DNA from: Chryseobacterium aahli
Lineage (GTDB): Bacteria; Bacteroidota; Bacteroidia; Flavobacteriales; Weeksellaceae
NCBI RefSeq assembly: GCF_022699665.1
Contig: NZ_JALDNB010000006.1
Span: 1-64,000, forward strand
Reading direction: 5' to 3'
Length of the DNA: 64,000 bases
Shown here: positions 18,000-27,849 of the stretch, one piece after another
How the letters are laid out: each line of letters opens with the position of its first letter
Position numbering within the stretch: the stretch's first letter is position 1
Translations under genes and position numbers: made by a program
The notes under the pieces: generated by a model
The model's database searches: none
What the model saw: the letters and a program-made list of their open reading frames with translations, nothing else
What the model was told of the DNA's origin: nothing

Positions 18000-18761
18000 A
18001 TGACCACTTTACTCTACGACGGTAGTTTCGACGGACTTTTTACTGCGATATTCGAAGTTTTCGAGTATAAGTATAAAGATGTTGAAATTGTGAGCAGAGA
18101 AAGATTTCATCAGGAAAACATTTTTGCTGAAATTCATGAAGTGATCACACAACAAGAAAAATCGGAGAGAGTTTTAAATAAATTAGAAGGAAACATAGGC
18201 AAGTCGGGCATTCATGAATTGGTGAAAGTTTTTCTATCGGAAGAACCTGATTTGGATCAAGTTATATTGTCTGCTGTAAGGCAATCTATAAAATATCCCA
18301 AGGAAAATATTCTCCAAAATTATGCAGATCACGATATTTTGAGAATTGCTAAAATTTCAAAATCTGTTAGTCGGGAAAGACACAGAATGACTGCTTTTGT
18401 ACGGTTTGAAAAAATGCAGGATGAAGTTTTTTTCGCTAAAATAGATCCGGATTTTAATGTGCTGCCTTTGATCAGAAAGCATTTCAAAGACCGTTATCAG
18501 GATCAGAAATGGATGATTTACGATCTCAGAAGAAACTTTGGACTTCTTTATGATCTAGAAACATGTGATTTCTTTTATCCCGAAGAAAAATTGGATCTAA
18601 AAAAATATCAAGAGAAATTTCATGATGAAGAAAATCAGTATCAAAAGCTTTGGCAACGGTATTTTTTTAAAACCAATATTGTGGAAAGGAAAAATTTAAA
18701 ACTGCACATTCAGCATGTTCCGAAACGATATTGGAAATATTTAACTGAAAAGAATTGGTAA
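18000..18761 (+). CDS. TIGR03915 family putative DNA repair protein (DUF4130)
   Basis: A 253-residue protein beginning MTTLLYDGSFDGLFTAIFEVFEYK and containing RQSIKYPKENILQNYADHDILRIAKISKSVSRERHRMTAFVRFE, both typical of the DUF4130 family. In other bacteria the domain is fused to UdgX-type uracil-DNA glycosylase. Its function is not established; the constant partnership with the HhH radical SAM protein suggests repair or modification of a DNA lesion. The conserved end HVPKRYWKYLTEK is intact. Probably cotranscribed with the two upstream genes. Confidence 0.87.
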   Translation: MTTLLYDGSFDGLFTAIFEVFEYKYKDVEIVSRERFHQENIFAEIHEVITQQEKSERVLNKLEGNIGKSGIHELVKVFLSEEPDLDQVILSAVRQSIKYPKENILQNYADHDILRIAKISKSVSRERHRMTAFVRFEKMQDEVFFAKIDPDFNVLPLIRKHFKDRYQDQKWMIYDLRRNFGLLYDLETCDFFYPEEKLDLKKYQEKFHDEENQYQKLWQRYFFKTNIVERKNLKLHIQHVPKRYWKYLTEKNW

Positions 18762-18890
18762 AAAAATACAGCTTCGAGTTTCATAAATTTAAAATGTAAA
18801 TTATTCCTTAAACAATTTGCTTTAAAATTACAGGATACTAAAGGATGAAAAGTATTGGCAAGATACTGCCATTATCTGAACTTGTTTTTG

Positions 18891-18898
18891 TAAATTTG
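18891..18898 (+). promoter_or_regulatory. -7 element upstream of pfkA
   Basis: TAAATTTG is a full match to TAnnTTTG, 20 bases before the pfkA start. A -33 box at the usual distance is not evident, so strength is uncertain. Confidence 0.5.
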
Positions 18899-18918
18899 TG
18901 TTTGAAATTTTTTACTAA

Positions 18919-19905
18919 ATGAATGAAAGTGCTGTAAAAAAAATTGCAGTTCTTACTTCGGGAGGTGACTCTCCGGGGATGAATGCAGCATTAAGAGCGG
19001 TAGTAAGGACCGCAAATTATTACAATATCGAATGTTACGGAGTGAGAGAAGGCTACAATGGTCTTATTCATGATGATTTCCTGAAAATGGGGGCTCGTTC
19101 TGTAAAAAATATAATCAACCAAGGCGGAACTATTCTAAAATCTGCCAGATCCAAAGAATTCAGAACCAAAGAAGGTCGTCAAAAAGCCTACGACAATTGC
19201 GTAAAATATGGAATTGACGGTTTGGTGTGTATTGGTGGTGACGGAACGTTCACTGGAGCAAAGATTTTCAATGAAGAATTCGGAATCCGTGTAATTGGTG
19301 TGCCAGGAACGATTGATAATGATATCTTCGGGACAGACAACACGATTGGTTTCGACACGGCTTTGAACACGGCAATGGATGCGATTGATAAAATACGTGA
19401 TACAGCGACTTCTCACAACAGAGTTTTCTTTGTTGAGGTAATGGGTCGTGATGCAGGTTTTATTGCACTGAACAGCGGATTGGCAACCGGAGCTTTGGAT
19501 ATTTTGATTCCTGAGAAAAAAGACAGCATGGATGAATTGTTTACCAATTTCCGAAATGCTGAGAAAACAGGGAAATCGTCAAGCATCGTTGTTGTTGCAG
19601 AAGGTGAAAAGCTGGCAAACATCTACGAATTGGCAGAGCAGACTCAAAAGGAATTTCCAGAATACGATATTCGTGTCGCTATTTTAGGCCACATTCAAAG
19701 AGGTGGGTCGCCGAGTTGTGCAGACAGAGTTTTAGCGAGCAGACTGGGCTTTGGTGCTGTAATTGGATTAATGACAGGAGAAAACAATGTGATGGCAGGA
19801 ATGCGTTCAAACGAAATTGTTTACACACCCATCGAAGATGCCATCAAAAAACACAACGAAATCAATAAAGATCTTTTACTGATTTCAGAAATTTTAGCAA
19901 TCTAA
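18919..19905 (+). CDS. pfkA: 6-phosphofructokinase
   Basis: A 328-residue protein of the ATP-dependent PfkA family. GGDSPGMNAALR near the start binds ATP, CIGGDGTFTGA is the conserved GGDGS-like loop, PGTIDNDIFGTDNTIGFDTA carries the catalytic-Asp segment, and HIQRGGSPSCADR is the C-terminal family signature. GGDG rather than GGDD points to ATP over pyrophosphate as phosphoryl donor. It phosphorylates fructose 6-phosphate in glycolysis. Only 31 bases separate it from gap downstream, so the two glycolytic genes form an operon. Confidence 0.97.
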   Translation: MNESAVKKIAVLTSGGDSPGMNAALRAVVRTANYYNIECYGVREGYNGLIHDDFLKMGARSVKNIINQGGTILKSARSKEFRTKEGRQKAYDNCVKYGIDGLVCIGGDGTFTGAKIFNEEFGIRVIGVPGTIDNDIFGTDNTIGFDTALNTAMDAIDKIRDTATSHNRVFFVEVMGRDAGFIALNSGLATGALDILIPEKKDSMDELFTNFRNAEKTGKSSSIVVVAEGEKLANIYELAEQTQKEFPEYDIRVAILGHIQRGGSPSCADRVLASRLGFGAVIGLMTGENNVMAGMRSNEIVYTPIEDAIKKHNEINKDLLLISEILAI

Positions 19906-19924
19906 ATATTATATAATTAAATAA

Positions 19925-20947
<1,023 letters not shown>

Positions 20948-20973
20948 TAAGCAGCACTCAGCTAAAAATAATG

Positions 20974-21002
20974 AAACCTTCCAGATTTGGAAGGTTTTTT
21001 TG
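20974..21002 (+). terminator. intrinsic terminator of pfkA-gap
   Basis: AAACCTTCC pairs with GGAAGGTTT around loop AGATTT, followed by a T tract. It sits between the convergent gap and mscS genes and may serve both. Confidence 0.92.
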
Positions 21003-21026
21003 TTTTATCTAAATTGAAATACATTA

Positions 21027-21908
21027 TTAAATATTCTCTTTCGGTGGCTCAATTGCTGGAGTATTGGTGATGTTAATGCTCGTCGGAGTTACTAAAGGAA
21101 TTCCTTGCTCATCGAGACTGCCTTTTATTTTCATTAAAATATCACTTTTTACGTGGGCTAAATTTTCTCCGACTTTCATCCAGAATTTAACCTGTAAATT
21201 AAAAACTCCTTGTTTCAAGCTTGTAAAAATAACTTCCACCTTATCCTGCTTATCAATATATTCCTGACTGAGAATAACATGATTAATGCTTTCCTGTGCT
21301 TTCACAATATCCTCATCCGCCGGAATTTCAAAATCTAAAATAATCCTTCGCTGAGGTGAAGCCGTAATATTGTAAAATGGAGCATTGAAAATAACCTGAT
21401 TCGGGATGTAGGCTTTCTTTCCGTCATCAGTAATCAGTTTTGTGGTTAAAAAACCAATATCCTGCACTGTTCCGGAATGATTTCCGATGGTAATATAATC
21501 TCCGACTTTAAAGGCTTTATCAATTCCAATCAGCATTCCTGAAAATATACTTGAAACCAAATCTTTTAAAGCAACCCCGGCAATCACCCCCGCAACCCCT
21601 AGACTTCCGATAAATTTCCAGAGAAATCCACTGAAGCCCATGATTTCTAAAGCAATAAAAGATCCCATCACGATAATGATAAATCTGAAGATATTAATGA
21701 TTGTGATTACAGATCCTTCATTTTTACTTTTCGGAAAAAGCTTGTGCATGATTTTTACTGCAAGTTTACTCAAGTATTTACTTGTCATTAAGAAAAACGT
21801 GAAGACAAGAATTCCTACCACCAGCTTTGGAGTAAGTTTCGCAAAAGCGATATACCAATTTTGTAAAACTTTATAAACGGTATCTACATAGCTTAATCCA
21901 TATTCCAT
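21027..21908 (-). CDS. small-conductance mechanosensitive channel (MscS family)
   Basis: About 293 residues from the start MEYGLSYVDTVYKV; a longer reading frame from 21968 exists, but its extension overlaps the peroxiredoxin promoter. Three to four membrane helices are followed by the pore-lining Gly/Ala-rich helix (GSLGVAGVIAGVALKDLVSSIFSGM) and the cytoplasmic beta domain (FKVGDYITIGNHSGTVQDIGFLTTKLITDDGKKAYIPN), both characteristic of MscS. It releases osmolytes on hypo-osmotic shock in the inner membrane. Convergent with gap, divergent from the peroxiredoxin gene. Confidence 0.92.
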   Translation of the reverse strand: MEYGLSYVDTVYKVLQNWYIAFAKLTPKLVVGILVFTFFLMTSKYLSKLAVKIMHKLFPKSKNEGSVITIINIFRFIIIVMGSFIALEIMGFSGFLWKFIGSLGVAGVIAGVALKDLVSSIFSGMLIGIDKAFKVGDYITIGNHSGTVQDIGFLTTKLITDDGKKAYIPNQVIFNAPFYNITASPQRRIILDFEIPADEDIVKAQESINHVILSQEYIDKQDKVEVIFTSLKQGVFNLQVKFWMKVGENLAHVKSDILMKIKGSLDEQGIPLVTPTSINITNTPAIEPPKENI

Positions 21909-21954
21909 AAAAACATTTTTTTTCAAAATTATAAATAAATTCTTTAGCAAAAAT

Positions 21955-21985
21955 TTTGCCAGTTGCAAAAAGTCTATTAAATTTG
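21955..21985 (+). promoter_or_regulatory. Bacteroidota-type promoter of the peroxiredoxin gene
   Basis: TTTG (21955-21958), a 19-base spacer and TAAATTTG (21978-21985), 23 bases before the ATG. Both boxes and spacing match the Bacteroidota pattern. Confidence 0.75.
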
Positions 21986-22008
21986 TAGACTAATAGAAAC
22001 AACATCGT

Positions 22009-22644
22009 ATGTCAATTAAACTAGGAGATACCGCACCCAACTTTCAGGCAGATACTACTGCAGGAAATATAGATTTTCACGAATATCTTGGAGATTCTTG
22101 GGGGATTTTATTTTCCCATCCCGCAGATTACACTCCGGTTTGTACTACTGAATTGGGCTACACTGCAAAGCTGAAATTAGATTTTGACAAAAGAGATACT
22201 AAAGTTATAGCCTTGAGTGTCGATGGAGTAGAAGATCATAAAAACTGGATCAAAGACATCAACGAAACTCAAAATACAGAAGTGCAGTTTCCGATTATTG
22301 CAGATAAAGACAGAAAAGTTTCAGAGCTTTATGATTTCATTCATCCCAACGCTTCGCTTACCGCAACAGTCCGTTCTTTATTAATTATTGATCCCGCTAA
22401 GAAAGTAAGATTGATTATCACCTATCCTGCTTCAACAGGAAGAAATTTCAATGAGATTCTTAGAGTTTTAGATTCACTGCAGTTGGTAGATTCTCATAAA
22501 ATTGCAACTCCTGCCAATTGGTATGATGGTGATGATGTTATTATTCCGCCATCAATTTCTACCGAAGATGCGAGAAATATTTTCCCGAAAGGTGTTACTG
22601 AGATTAAACCGTATTTGCGTTTTACTCCTCAACCCAACCAATAG
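22009..22644 (+). CDS. peroxiredoxin, 1-Cys (Prx6) type
   Basis: A 211-residue cytoplasmic peroxidase. SHPADYTPVCTTELG carries the peroxidatic Cys45 with the PxxxTxxC motif (Pro38, Thr42). The extended C-terminal part (LRVLDSLQLVDSHKIATPANW followed by DDVIIPPS) is typical of the Prx6/1-Cys group, and no resolving Cys is seen: Cys45 is the only Cys. It reduces peroxides with an external thiol donor. It has its own promoter and a strong terminator, so is probably monocistronic. Divergent from mscS. Confidence 0.94.
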   Translation: MSIKLGDTAPNFQADTTAGNIDFHEYLGDSWGILFSHPADYTPVCTTELGYTAKLKLDFDKRDTKVIALSVDGVEDHKNWIKDINETQNTEVQFPIIADKDRKVSELYDFIHPNASLTATVRSLLIIDPAKKVRLIITYPASTGRNFNEILRVLDSLQLVDSHKIATPANWYDGDDVIIPPSISTEDARNIFPKGVTEIKPYLRFTPQPNQ

Positions 22645-22688
22645 GTTTAGATTTTTTATTTATTATATATAGTTTAGTTTTAATTTGA

Positions 22689-22722
22689 AAAAGCGGCTCG
22701 GGAATTTTTCCGAGCCGCTTTT
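22689..22722. terminator. bidirectional terminator between peroxiredoxin and beta-barrel genes
   Basis: Perfect 13-bp stem AAAAGCGGCTCGG (22689-22701) with CCGAGCCGCTTTT (22710-22722), loop GAATTTTT. Flanking A and T runs allow it to work for both convergent genes. Confidence 0.92.
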
Positions 22723-22744
22723 GTATGTTGTATGAAATATTTAA

Positions 22745-23335
22745 TTATTTCAAATCGTTAGCAACTGCTTTTGCCTTAGACGTTGGTAAATAAATACTGA
22801 AACCTACATTGAAAGTAATGTTTGAGTTCAAACCTTCGTTACCAAATCCTGACTGACCTTGATATTTTACTAAACCTTCAACACCAATGTTTGGAGTAAT
22901 GAAGTAAGAATAACCAGGACCTACACCGAAGTCTAAACCTGTTGTAGAGTTTCCGCTTTCTACAGAAGATCCACCTACACCTAAGTTACCTTCGAAGAAC
23001 CATCTACCATGGTTTAATAAATTGTCTACACCTTTTTCTCCCGGAGATAAGAAGTAACGACCTAAAGCACCTACACCATAATCAAATCTTGTAGGACTTC
23101 CGTTTGTAACTTTGCTGATTCCTAAGTTAACATATCCACCCAAGGCTACATTGTCTTTAATAAAGTAAGCAGCTTTTGGTTGTAATGCAATGCTGTAACC
23201 ACCACCTGTATTTAAACCAAAGTTGCTAGAAAGTAAGCTACTACCAACCATCCAGTTTCCTTCTTGAATTTGTGCGTTTGCTGTAGCTGTCAATCCTGCA
23301 ACAGCTAATATTCCTGTAAAAATTAGCTTTTTCAT
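22745..23335 (-). CDS. small outer-membrane beta-barrel protein
   Basis: A 196-residue protein with a signal peptide (1-21, ending ANAQ). The rest alternates polar and hydrophobic residues with many Gly and aromatics (FGLNTGGGYSIALQPKAAYF, FDFGVGPGYSYFITPNIGVE), as in eight-stranded outer-membrane barrels of the OmpW/OprF-N type. Such proteins in flavobacteria are abundant and of unknown role. It is monocistronic, between a bidirectional terminator and a 158-base gap with no other gene. Confidence 0.8.
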   Translation of the reverse strand: MKKLIFTGILAVAGLTATANAQIQEGNWMVGSSLLSSNFGLNTGGGYSIALQPKAAYFIKDNVALGGYVNLGISKVTNGSPTRFDYGVGALGRYFLSPGEKGVDNLLNHGRWFFEGNLGVGGSSVESGNSTTGLDFGVGPGYSYFITPNIGVEGLVKYQGQSGFGNEGLNSNITFNVGFSIYLPTSKAKAVANDLK

Positions 23336-23493
23336 AATTTATAATTTTAATAGTTAATGTTAATTATTTTGATATGCAGTTCAATTCAATAAATGTGCCA
23401 CAATGCTTGAGGTACTAATTTATGTGAAAAAGTCATATTTTAAATTTGTGAATAACATTAAAAATTTAACTAAAATTATATAAAATATGTAAT

Positions 23494-24009
23494 TTAAATA
23501 AACAATAAGATAATGGAAACGATAAGACCTGCCACTGCAAATTTAATTCCTCGCTTGAAAGGTTTACTTTTCGTATTAAACATCCAAAAGCTTGAGATAA
23601 CAAAGAAAAAAAGACATACTCCGAAAAAAGCATTCAGTGGTGAAAGTGTGTCAGCAGATTTTGCCTTGTGAAGTTTAGTCATTTTATCAATCACAAAAGG
23701 AAGCTCTTTTTTTGTGTATTTTGCCTGTCCGGTCGCTGAATTGTATGTTCCGTCTTTGAAATATAAAATACTATTTTCGGTCTTTTTTATTTCAAGATTC
23801 TTCATCTTCAATTCTTTCTCCAATTCTTTTTCAGAAAGATTTTTAGCAATTACTTTATCATACAGTTTTTCTTTTTTCAGAAAATCTGTATCTCTGTAAA
23901 CCAGAAGAATTCCACTTAATGCATAAATCGCCATTATACCGGCCATGAAGAATCCTAAATAACGGTGAGTGATTCTCATGAAACTTCTGGTATCCTTTAT
24001 TTTATCCAT
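23494..24009 (-). CDS. PepSY-associated transmembrane protein next to a siderophore receptor
   Basis: A 171-residue protein with one N-terminal membrane helix (HRYLGFFMAGIMAIYALSGILLVYRD), a periplasmic stretch of about 75 residues with PepSY-like character, and two C-terminal helices (FFGVCLFFFVISSFWMF, FAVAGLIVSIILLFI). HRYLGF at the start of the first helix resembles PepSY-TM proteins found beside TonB siderophore receptors and thought to help reduce or release imported ferric siderophores. It follows the receptor gene by 96 bases on the same strand, supporting a joint iron role. Shorter than full PepSY-TM proteins (usually 350 or more residues). Confidence 0.65.
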   Translation of the reverse strand: MDKIKDTRSFMRITHRYLGFFMAGIMAIYALSGILLVYRDTDFLKKEKLYDKVIAKNLSEKELEKELKMKNLEIKKTENSILYFKDGTYNSATGQAKYTKKELPFVIDKMTKLHKAKSADTLSPLNAFFGVCLFFFVISSFWMFNTKSKPFKRGIKFAVAGLIVSIILLFI

Positions 24010-24105
24010 AATTTATTGTTTGTTTTTAAATTTCAAAAGTGGAGGCTGCAAAAATGCAACTTCCACTTTGATTATAGAAATTTTTACGATTATAAAATTT
24101 AAATT

Positions 24106-26385
24106 TTACAGTCTGTATGTTAATGTGAAATAGTAATTTCTTGGTGTAATAGGGTTCACTGAGTAATTTTCATGTACATTATAATTGACTACATCAAATA
24201 GGTTACCCACTTTTCCTTGCAGCGAGAATTTATTCCAGTCATATCCTAATGATAATGAAACGGTAGTGTAATCTTTCAGATCCATCATTCTGCTTACATC
24301 TTTTCTTGTAATATTCGTAGATTTAGAGTCGTTCCAGCCTGCAATTCTGTCTCCAATATAATATACTCCGATTCCCGCTTTCAAACCAGGAACATAGTTA
24401 GTGAATTTATAAAATACAGATGCGTTTGCAGTAGTTGCAGGTGTTCTTACCAATCTTTGCTTTTCTACATATCCTTTTTCAGGTGTATCTAAATATACAG
24501 AGTTGTTGTATGAAAAACCTCCAATGATAGAAATGTTTTCAGTAGGATTTCCGGTAATATCTACTTCTACACCACGGCTTCTCATTTTTCCTGCAAACTC
24601 TTTTAAATTAGTGTCTGGTGTTTGTACCGTACCTGAAGTATCTGTATAAAAGAAATTCTGATAGAAGTTGTGATATAAAATCTGATAAAGCGTAACGTTA
24701 ACTGCTAAAGCATTGTTCCAGATATTTTTCTTCACACCAACTTCGTATTGATCTACGGTGGTAGGCTTTATCCCTTGTTTCGGTAATATTGCTACTCTGC
24801 TTTGTACCTGTGTTAGAGATCCTGAAGTATCTAAGTTATTAACGGCATCAGAAGTATAACCTGCGTTGGTCGCAAATGAATTGGTATAGGTCGCAAATGC
24901 TGAAAAATTATCATTTGGCATATAAACAAAACCTACTTTTGGCGAGAAAGCATTATCAGATGTTGCGGAATTTAATACTTCAGTTTTTACATTTGTGGTA
25001 AAACGGGTGAGTAAACTAGGCATATTTTCAATATATGACCAACGAAGTCCTGCAAGTACTTTAAATTCTTTTGTTAAGCTAATAAAATCCTGAGCATAAA
25101 CACCTACTCTTCTTGTTTTTGTTCTGGTTTTGGTATTTAAATTAGAATCGGGCATTGCCAAGCTTCCATTATCCCAAGAACTCGGATCATCCAAGTACAA
25201 GATGTTTGTAGGAGCTTTTATCAAATTGTAAGCATTCGCATCAGATTGTCCATAGTCTGCATCTGCACCAATCAATACTTTATGATTGATCTTTCCTGTA
25301 TTGAAATCTCCATTTACGTTGACCTGTGCAGAACCATAGTTTTGTTCGTTATAGGTTTTGTTTAAAGGACTGTTCCAAGATAAGCTTGTCGCAGTGGGAG
25401 ATGCATAAGCCCATTGTGTTCTTTCTGTTGAAAAGTAATCTTTCGTGTAATTTTGATATGATGCAGAAGCATTCAATGTCCATTTATCATTGATTTGATG
25501 ATTGAATGTCACATTGGTCGATGCTTGCTGTACATTTTGATATTGCCAGTCGGTTCCAAAAAAAGTATTTCTTGGTAACCAATCAATCAGTGAATAGCTT
25601 TGGTCTTTATTGGTAATTGATCCGATTCCAAAATCTGGAGTAAGGTCATTTTTAAGATAATCAGCCTCAATAATTAATTGTGATTTTTCTCCTAAATTAA
25701 ATAAAAACGAAGGATTGAAATAGTATTTTGTTGACTTTACAACATCTCTGAAACTCTCTGCATATTCATAGGCACCATTAATTCTGAAAGCAACGTTTTT
25801 AGAAATTGGTCCGTAGATGTCAACCGTAGGTTTATAAGAATTCCAGCTTCCTGCGTTCATGCCTACACTTCCTCCAAAATTGAATTTAGGTTTTTTTGTA
25901 ACCAAATTGATGATACCTCCTGCTGCGGCATTTCCGTAAAGCATTGCAGTTGCCCCTTTTAGAACTTCCACTCTTTCAAGTCCGCTCACTTCTGGGAAAA
26001 CTCCGCTGTTGACTCTAGCTCCGTTTTTATAAATATTATCATTTCCGAAAATAAAACCACGACCTCCGAAACTGTCTTGTGAGCCACCTCTTGAAGAAGT
26101 TACATAAACTCCGTTTACATTTTGAAGAACATCACTTAGTTGTTTAGCTTGCTGCTGTTCGATAATCTCATGGGTGACAATAGAAATCGCCTGTGGATTT
26201 TCCATTATCGTAAGATTAGACTTTGTCGTTGCCGGCTTTGCTGTATTAGGATTTCCGGTTTTGTGAAGGTTGACGTCTTCAATGGTTTGAATTCTGATGG
26301 TGTCATTTTCAGAATTATTTCTCATCTGAGCACCAACCGATGATGTGATAGCGACAAGACCTAAGGAGATAATCCTTCTTTTCAT
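24106..26385 (-). CDS. TonB-dependent siderophore receptor
   Basis: A 759-residue outer-membrane receptor with a signal peptide. The plug domain is near residues 55-180 (NPQAISIVTHEIIEQQQAKQLSDVLQNVNGVYV; RVEVLKGATAMLYGNAAAGGIINLVTKKP). The 22-stranded barrel fills the rest, ending TPRNYYFTLTYRL with a terminal aromatic-x-Leu. The TIGR01783-like plug indicates ferric siderophores (FhuE/FpvA type) rather than sugars or vitamin B12; no SusD partner is nearby, which agrees. The ligand cannot be told from sequence. It is the first gene of a pair with the PepSY-like protein. The AT-rich 100 bases upstream probably contain the iron control site, but I could not define a Fur box with confidence. Confidence 0.93.
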   Translation of the reverse strand: MKRRIISLGLVAITSSVGAQMRNNSENDTIRIQTIEDVNLHKTGNPNTAKPATTKSNLTIMENPQAISIVTHEIIEQQQAKQLSDVLQNVNGVYVTSSRGGSQDSFGGRGFIFGNDNIYKNGARVNSGVFPEVSGLERVEVLKGATAMLYGNAAAGGIINLVTKKPKFNFGGSVGMNAGSWNSYKPTVDIYGPISKNVAFRINGAYEYAESFRDVVKSTKYYFNPSFLFNLGEKSQLIIEADYLKNDLTPDFGIGSITNKDQSYSLIDWLPRNTFFGTDWQYQNVQQASTNVTFNHQINDKWTLNASASYQNYTKDYFSTERTQWAYASPTATSLSWNSPLNKTYNEQNYGSAQVNVNGDFNTGKINHKVLIGADADYGQSDANAYNLIKAPTNILYLDDPSSWDNGSLAMPDSNLNTKTRTKTRRVGVYAQDFISLTKEFKVLAGLRWSYIENMPSLLTRFTTNVKTEVLNSATSDNAFSPKVGFVYMPNDNFSAFATYTNSFATNAGYTSDAVNNLDTSGSLTQVQSRVAILPKQGIKPTTVDQYEVGVKKNIWNNALAVNVTLYQILYHNFYQNFFYTDTSGTVQTPDTNLKEFAGKMRSRGVEVDITGNPTENISIIGGFSYNNSVYLDTPEKGYVEKQRLVRTPATTANASVFYKFTNYVPGLKAGIGVYYIGDRIAGWNDSKSTNITRKDVSRMMDLKDYTTVSLSLGYDWNKFSLQGKVGNLFDVVNYNVHENYSVNPITPRNYYFTLTYRL

Positions 26386-26567
26386 AGTTTAGATTTTTGG
26401 AATAGAATTATGATTCCGCAAAAGTAAAAATAAACTTATTATTATTTAGAATTATTAAAAATAAATTTTCTTGATTTTTATCATATTTAATATTGTAGAT
26501 GCTTTTCCATATCCAAAAACATCCAGTAAACATTTTTTATAAATATATTTGTTTAAAATTTAAAGAT

Positions 26568-27626
26568 ATGCAACTGGTAAAAGTGGGGCTTTGTGCCTTT
26601 GGGATGAGTGGGAAGGTTTTTCATGCTCCGTTTTTAAAAGAACATCCGGGATTTTTTATGTCTGCAATTGTAGAAAGGTCAAAAGAAGAATCGAAAGAGA
26701 AATATCCTGATGCAACCATCTATCGATCATTAGATGAGATGCTCCAAAATGCCGATATTGATGTAGTGGTAGTAAATACTCCAGTTCAGACGCATTTTGA
26801 ATTTACAAAAATGGCATTGGAAGCCGGTAAAAATGTAATTGTTGAAAAACCTTTTACCGTAAATGTTGCAGAAGCCGAAGAATTGGTAAGATTGGCTGAA
26901 TCTAAAAATCTCTTTCTAAGTGTTTATCAGAACAGAAGATTTGATCGTGACTATCTGCAGGTGCAAAAAGTAATTTCTGAAGGAAAATTAGGAAATATTA
27001 AAGAGGTTGAAATCCGTTTTGACAGATTCAGAACCGAGCCAAGTGCAAAAGACCATAAAGAAAATCCTGAATTAAACGGCTCAGGTTCTGTTCATGATTT
27101 AGGTTCTCATCTTGTGGATCAGGCAACACAGTTTTTTGGTTTTCCTGAAAAGTTGTTTGCAGATGTATTTTCGATGAAAGGAGAGGAGTTTGCCAATGAT
27201 TATTTTGAAATTTTGCTTTATTATAAAGATGGTGTAAGAGTGAGATTAAAATCTTCAGTTTTCACCAAAGAGGAACATTTTGCTTATAAAATTCATGGAG
27301 ATAAAGGAAGTTTCTTACAAGAACGAACAGATGATCAGGAGGCCGAATTGGTAGCCAGAGCAATCCCAACGTACGGAAAAGACTGGATGCAGCCTCTGAA
27401 AGAATCTGACGGAATTCTGAACTATTTGGATGAAAACTCAGAAACGAAAAGGATTTTGACCTCAAGCCAACCCGGAAATTACATGAATTATTATCAGCAA
27501 ATCTACGAACATATTGTTTTCGGATACGCTTTGCCTTCACTAGGAAATGAAGTTGTTCAAAACATGAAAATTATCGAAGCTGCTTTGGAGAGTTCTAAAA
27601 AAGGGAAAATTGTTGATCTAAATTAA
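26568..27626 (+). CDS. Gfo/Idh/MocA family oxidoreductase
   Basis: A 352-residue cytoplasmic dehydrogenase. I start it at the ATG at 26568 (MQLVKVGLCAFGMSGKV) because the frame upstream to 26499 encodes a non-family extension. The N-terminal Rossmann fold carries GLCAFGMSGKVFHAPFL; EKPF at about residue 93 is the family's catalytic-Lys motif, and SVHDLGSHLVDQA near 173-186 contains the second active-site segment. Members oxidise or reduce sugars, inositols or related compounds using NAD(P). The GMSGKVFHAPFL variant resembles the YdgJ/YhhX subgroup; substrate unknown. A 52-residue membrane protein gene follows almost directly. Confidence 0.9.
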   Translation: MQLVKVGLCAFGMSGKVFHAPFLKEHPGFFMSAIVERSKEESKEKYPDATIYRSLDEMLQNADIDVVVVNTPVQTHFEFTKMALEAGKNVIVEKPFTVNVAEAEELVRLAESKNLFLSVYQNRRFDRDYLQVQKVISEGKLGNIKEVEIRFDRFRTEPSAKDHKENPELNGSGSVHDLGSHLVDQATQFFGFPEKLFADVFSMKGEEFANDYFEILLYYKDGVRVRLKSSVFTKEEHFAYKIHGDKGSFLQERTDDQEAELVARAIPTYGKDWMQPLKESDGILNYLDENSETKRILTSSQPGNYMNYYQQIYEHIVFGYALPSLGNEVVQNMKIIEAALESSKKGKIVDLN

Positions 27627-27627
27627 T

Positions 27628-27786
27628 ATGAAAAAAAGAAGTTCAAGTTTTACAGTGATCGGTCTTTTGTTTGTAGGAATCGGTTTGACTTTGGTTAACG
27701 ACAATATGTATCTGAAATATGGGTTTCTTATTTTGGGAACTGCTTTTCTTCTATTCAGTATTCTTACTTTGGTCAAGAAAAAATAA
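27628..27786 (+). CDS. 52-residue protein with two membrane helices
   Basis: ATG at 27628, one base after the oxidoreductase stop codon, to TAA at 27784. The protein begins MKKRSSSFTVIGLLFVGIG, has two hydrophobic stretches (TVIGLLFVGIGLTLV and YGFLILGTAFLLFSILTLV) separated by a short polar turn, and ends VKKK. Positive residues at both ends suggest a helical hairpin with both termini in the cytoplasm. The close spacing makes it a cotranscribed second gene; the terminator follows 14 bases later. No family is recognised. Confidence 0.7.
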   Translation: MKKRSSSFTVIGLLFVGIGLTLVNDNMYLKYGFLILGTAFLLFSILTLVKKK

Positions 27787-27799
27787 AAATTTAATTATA

Positions 27800-27834
27800 A
27801 AAAAAGAGCTGTTCAATTTCTAAACAGCTCTTCA
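27800..27834. terminator. bidirectional terminator between oxidoreductase operon and ABC-F gene
   Basis: Stem AGAGCTGTT (27805-27813) with AACAGCTCT (27823-27831), flanked by A run on the left and T-rich sequence on the right, between convergent genes. Confidence 0.88.
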
Positions 27835-27849
27835 TATTTTAAATTTATC

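Noticed and set aside
26386..26470. Possible Fur box upstream of the siderophore receptor
   Set aside because: The AT-rich stretch (TTATTTAGAATTATTAAAAATAA) has only loose dyad symmetry; no match good enough to separate it from ordinary A/T-rich leader sequence.
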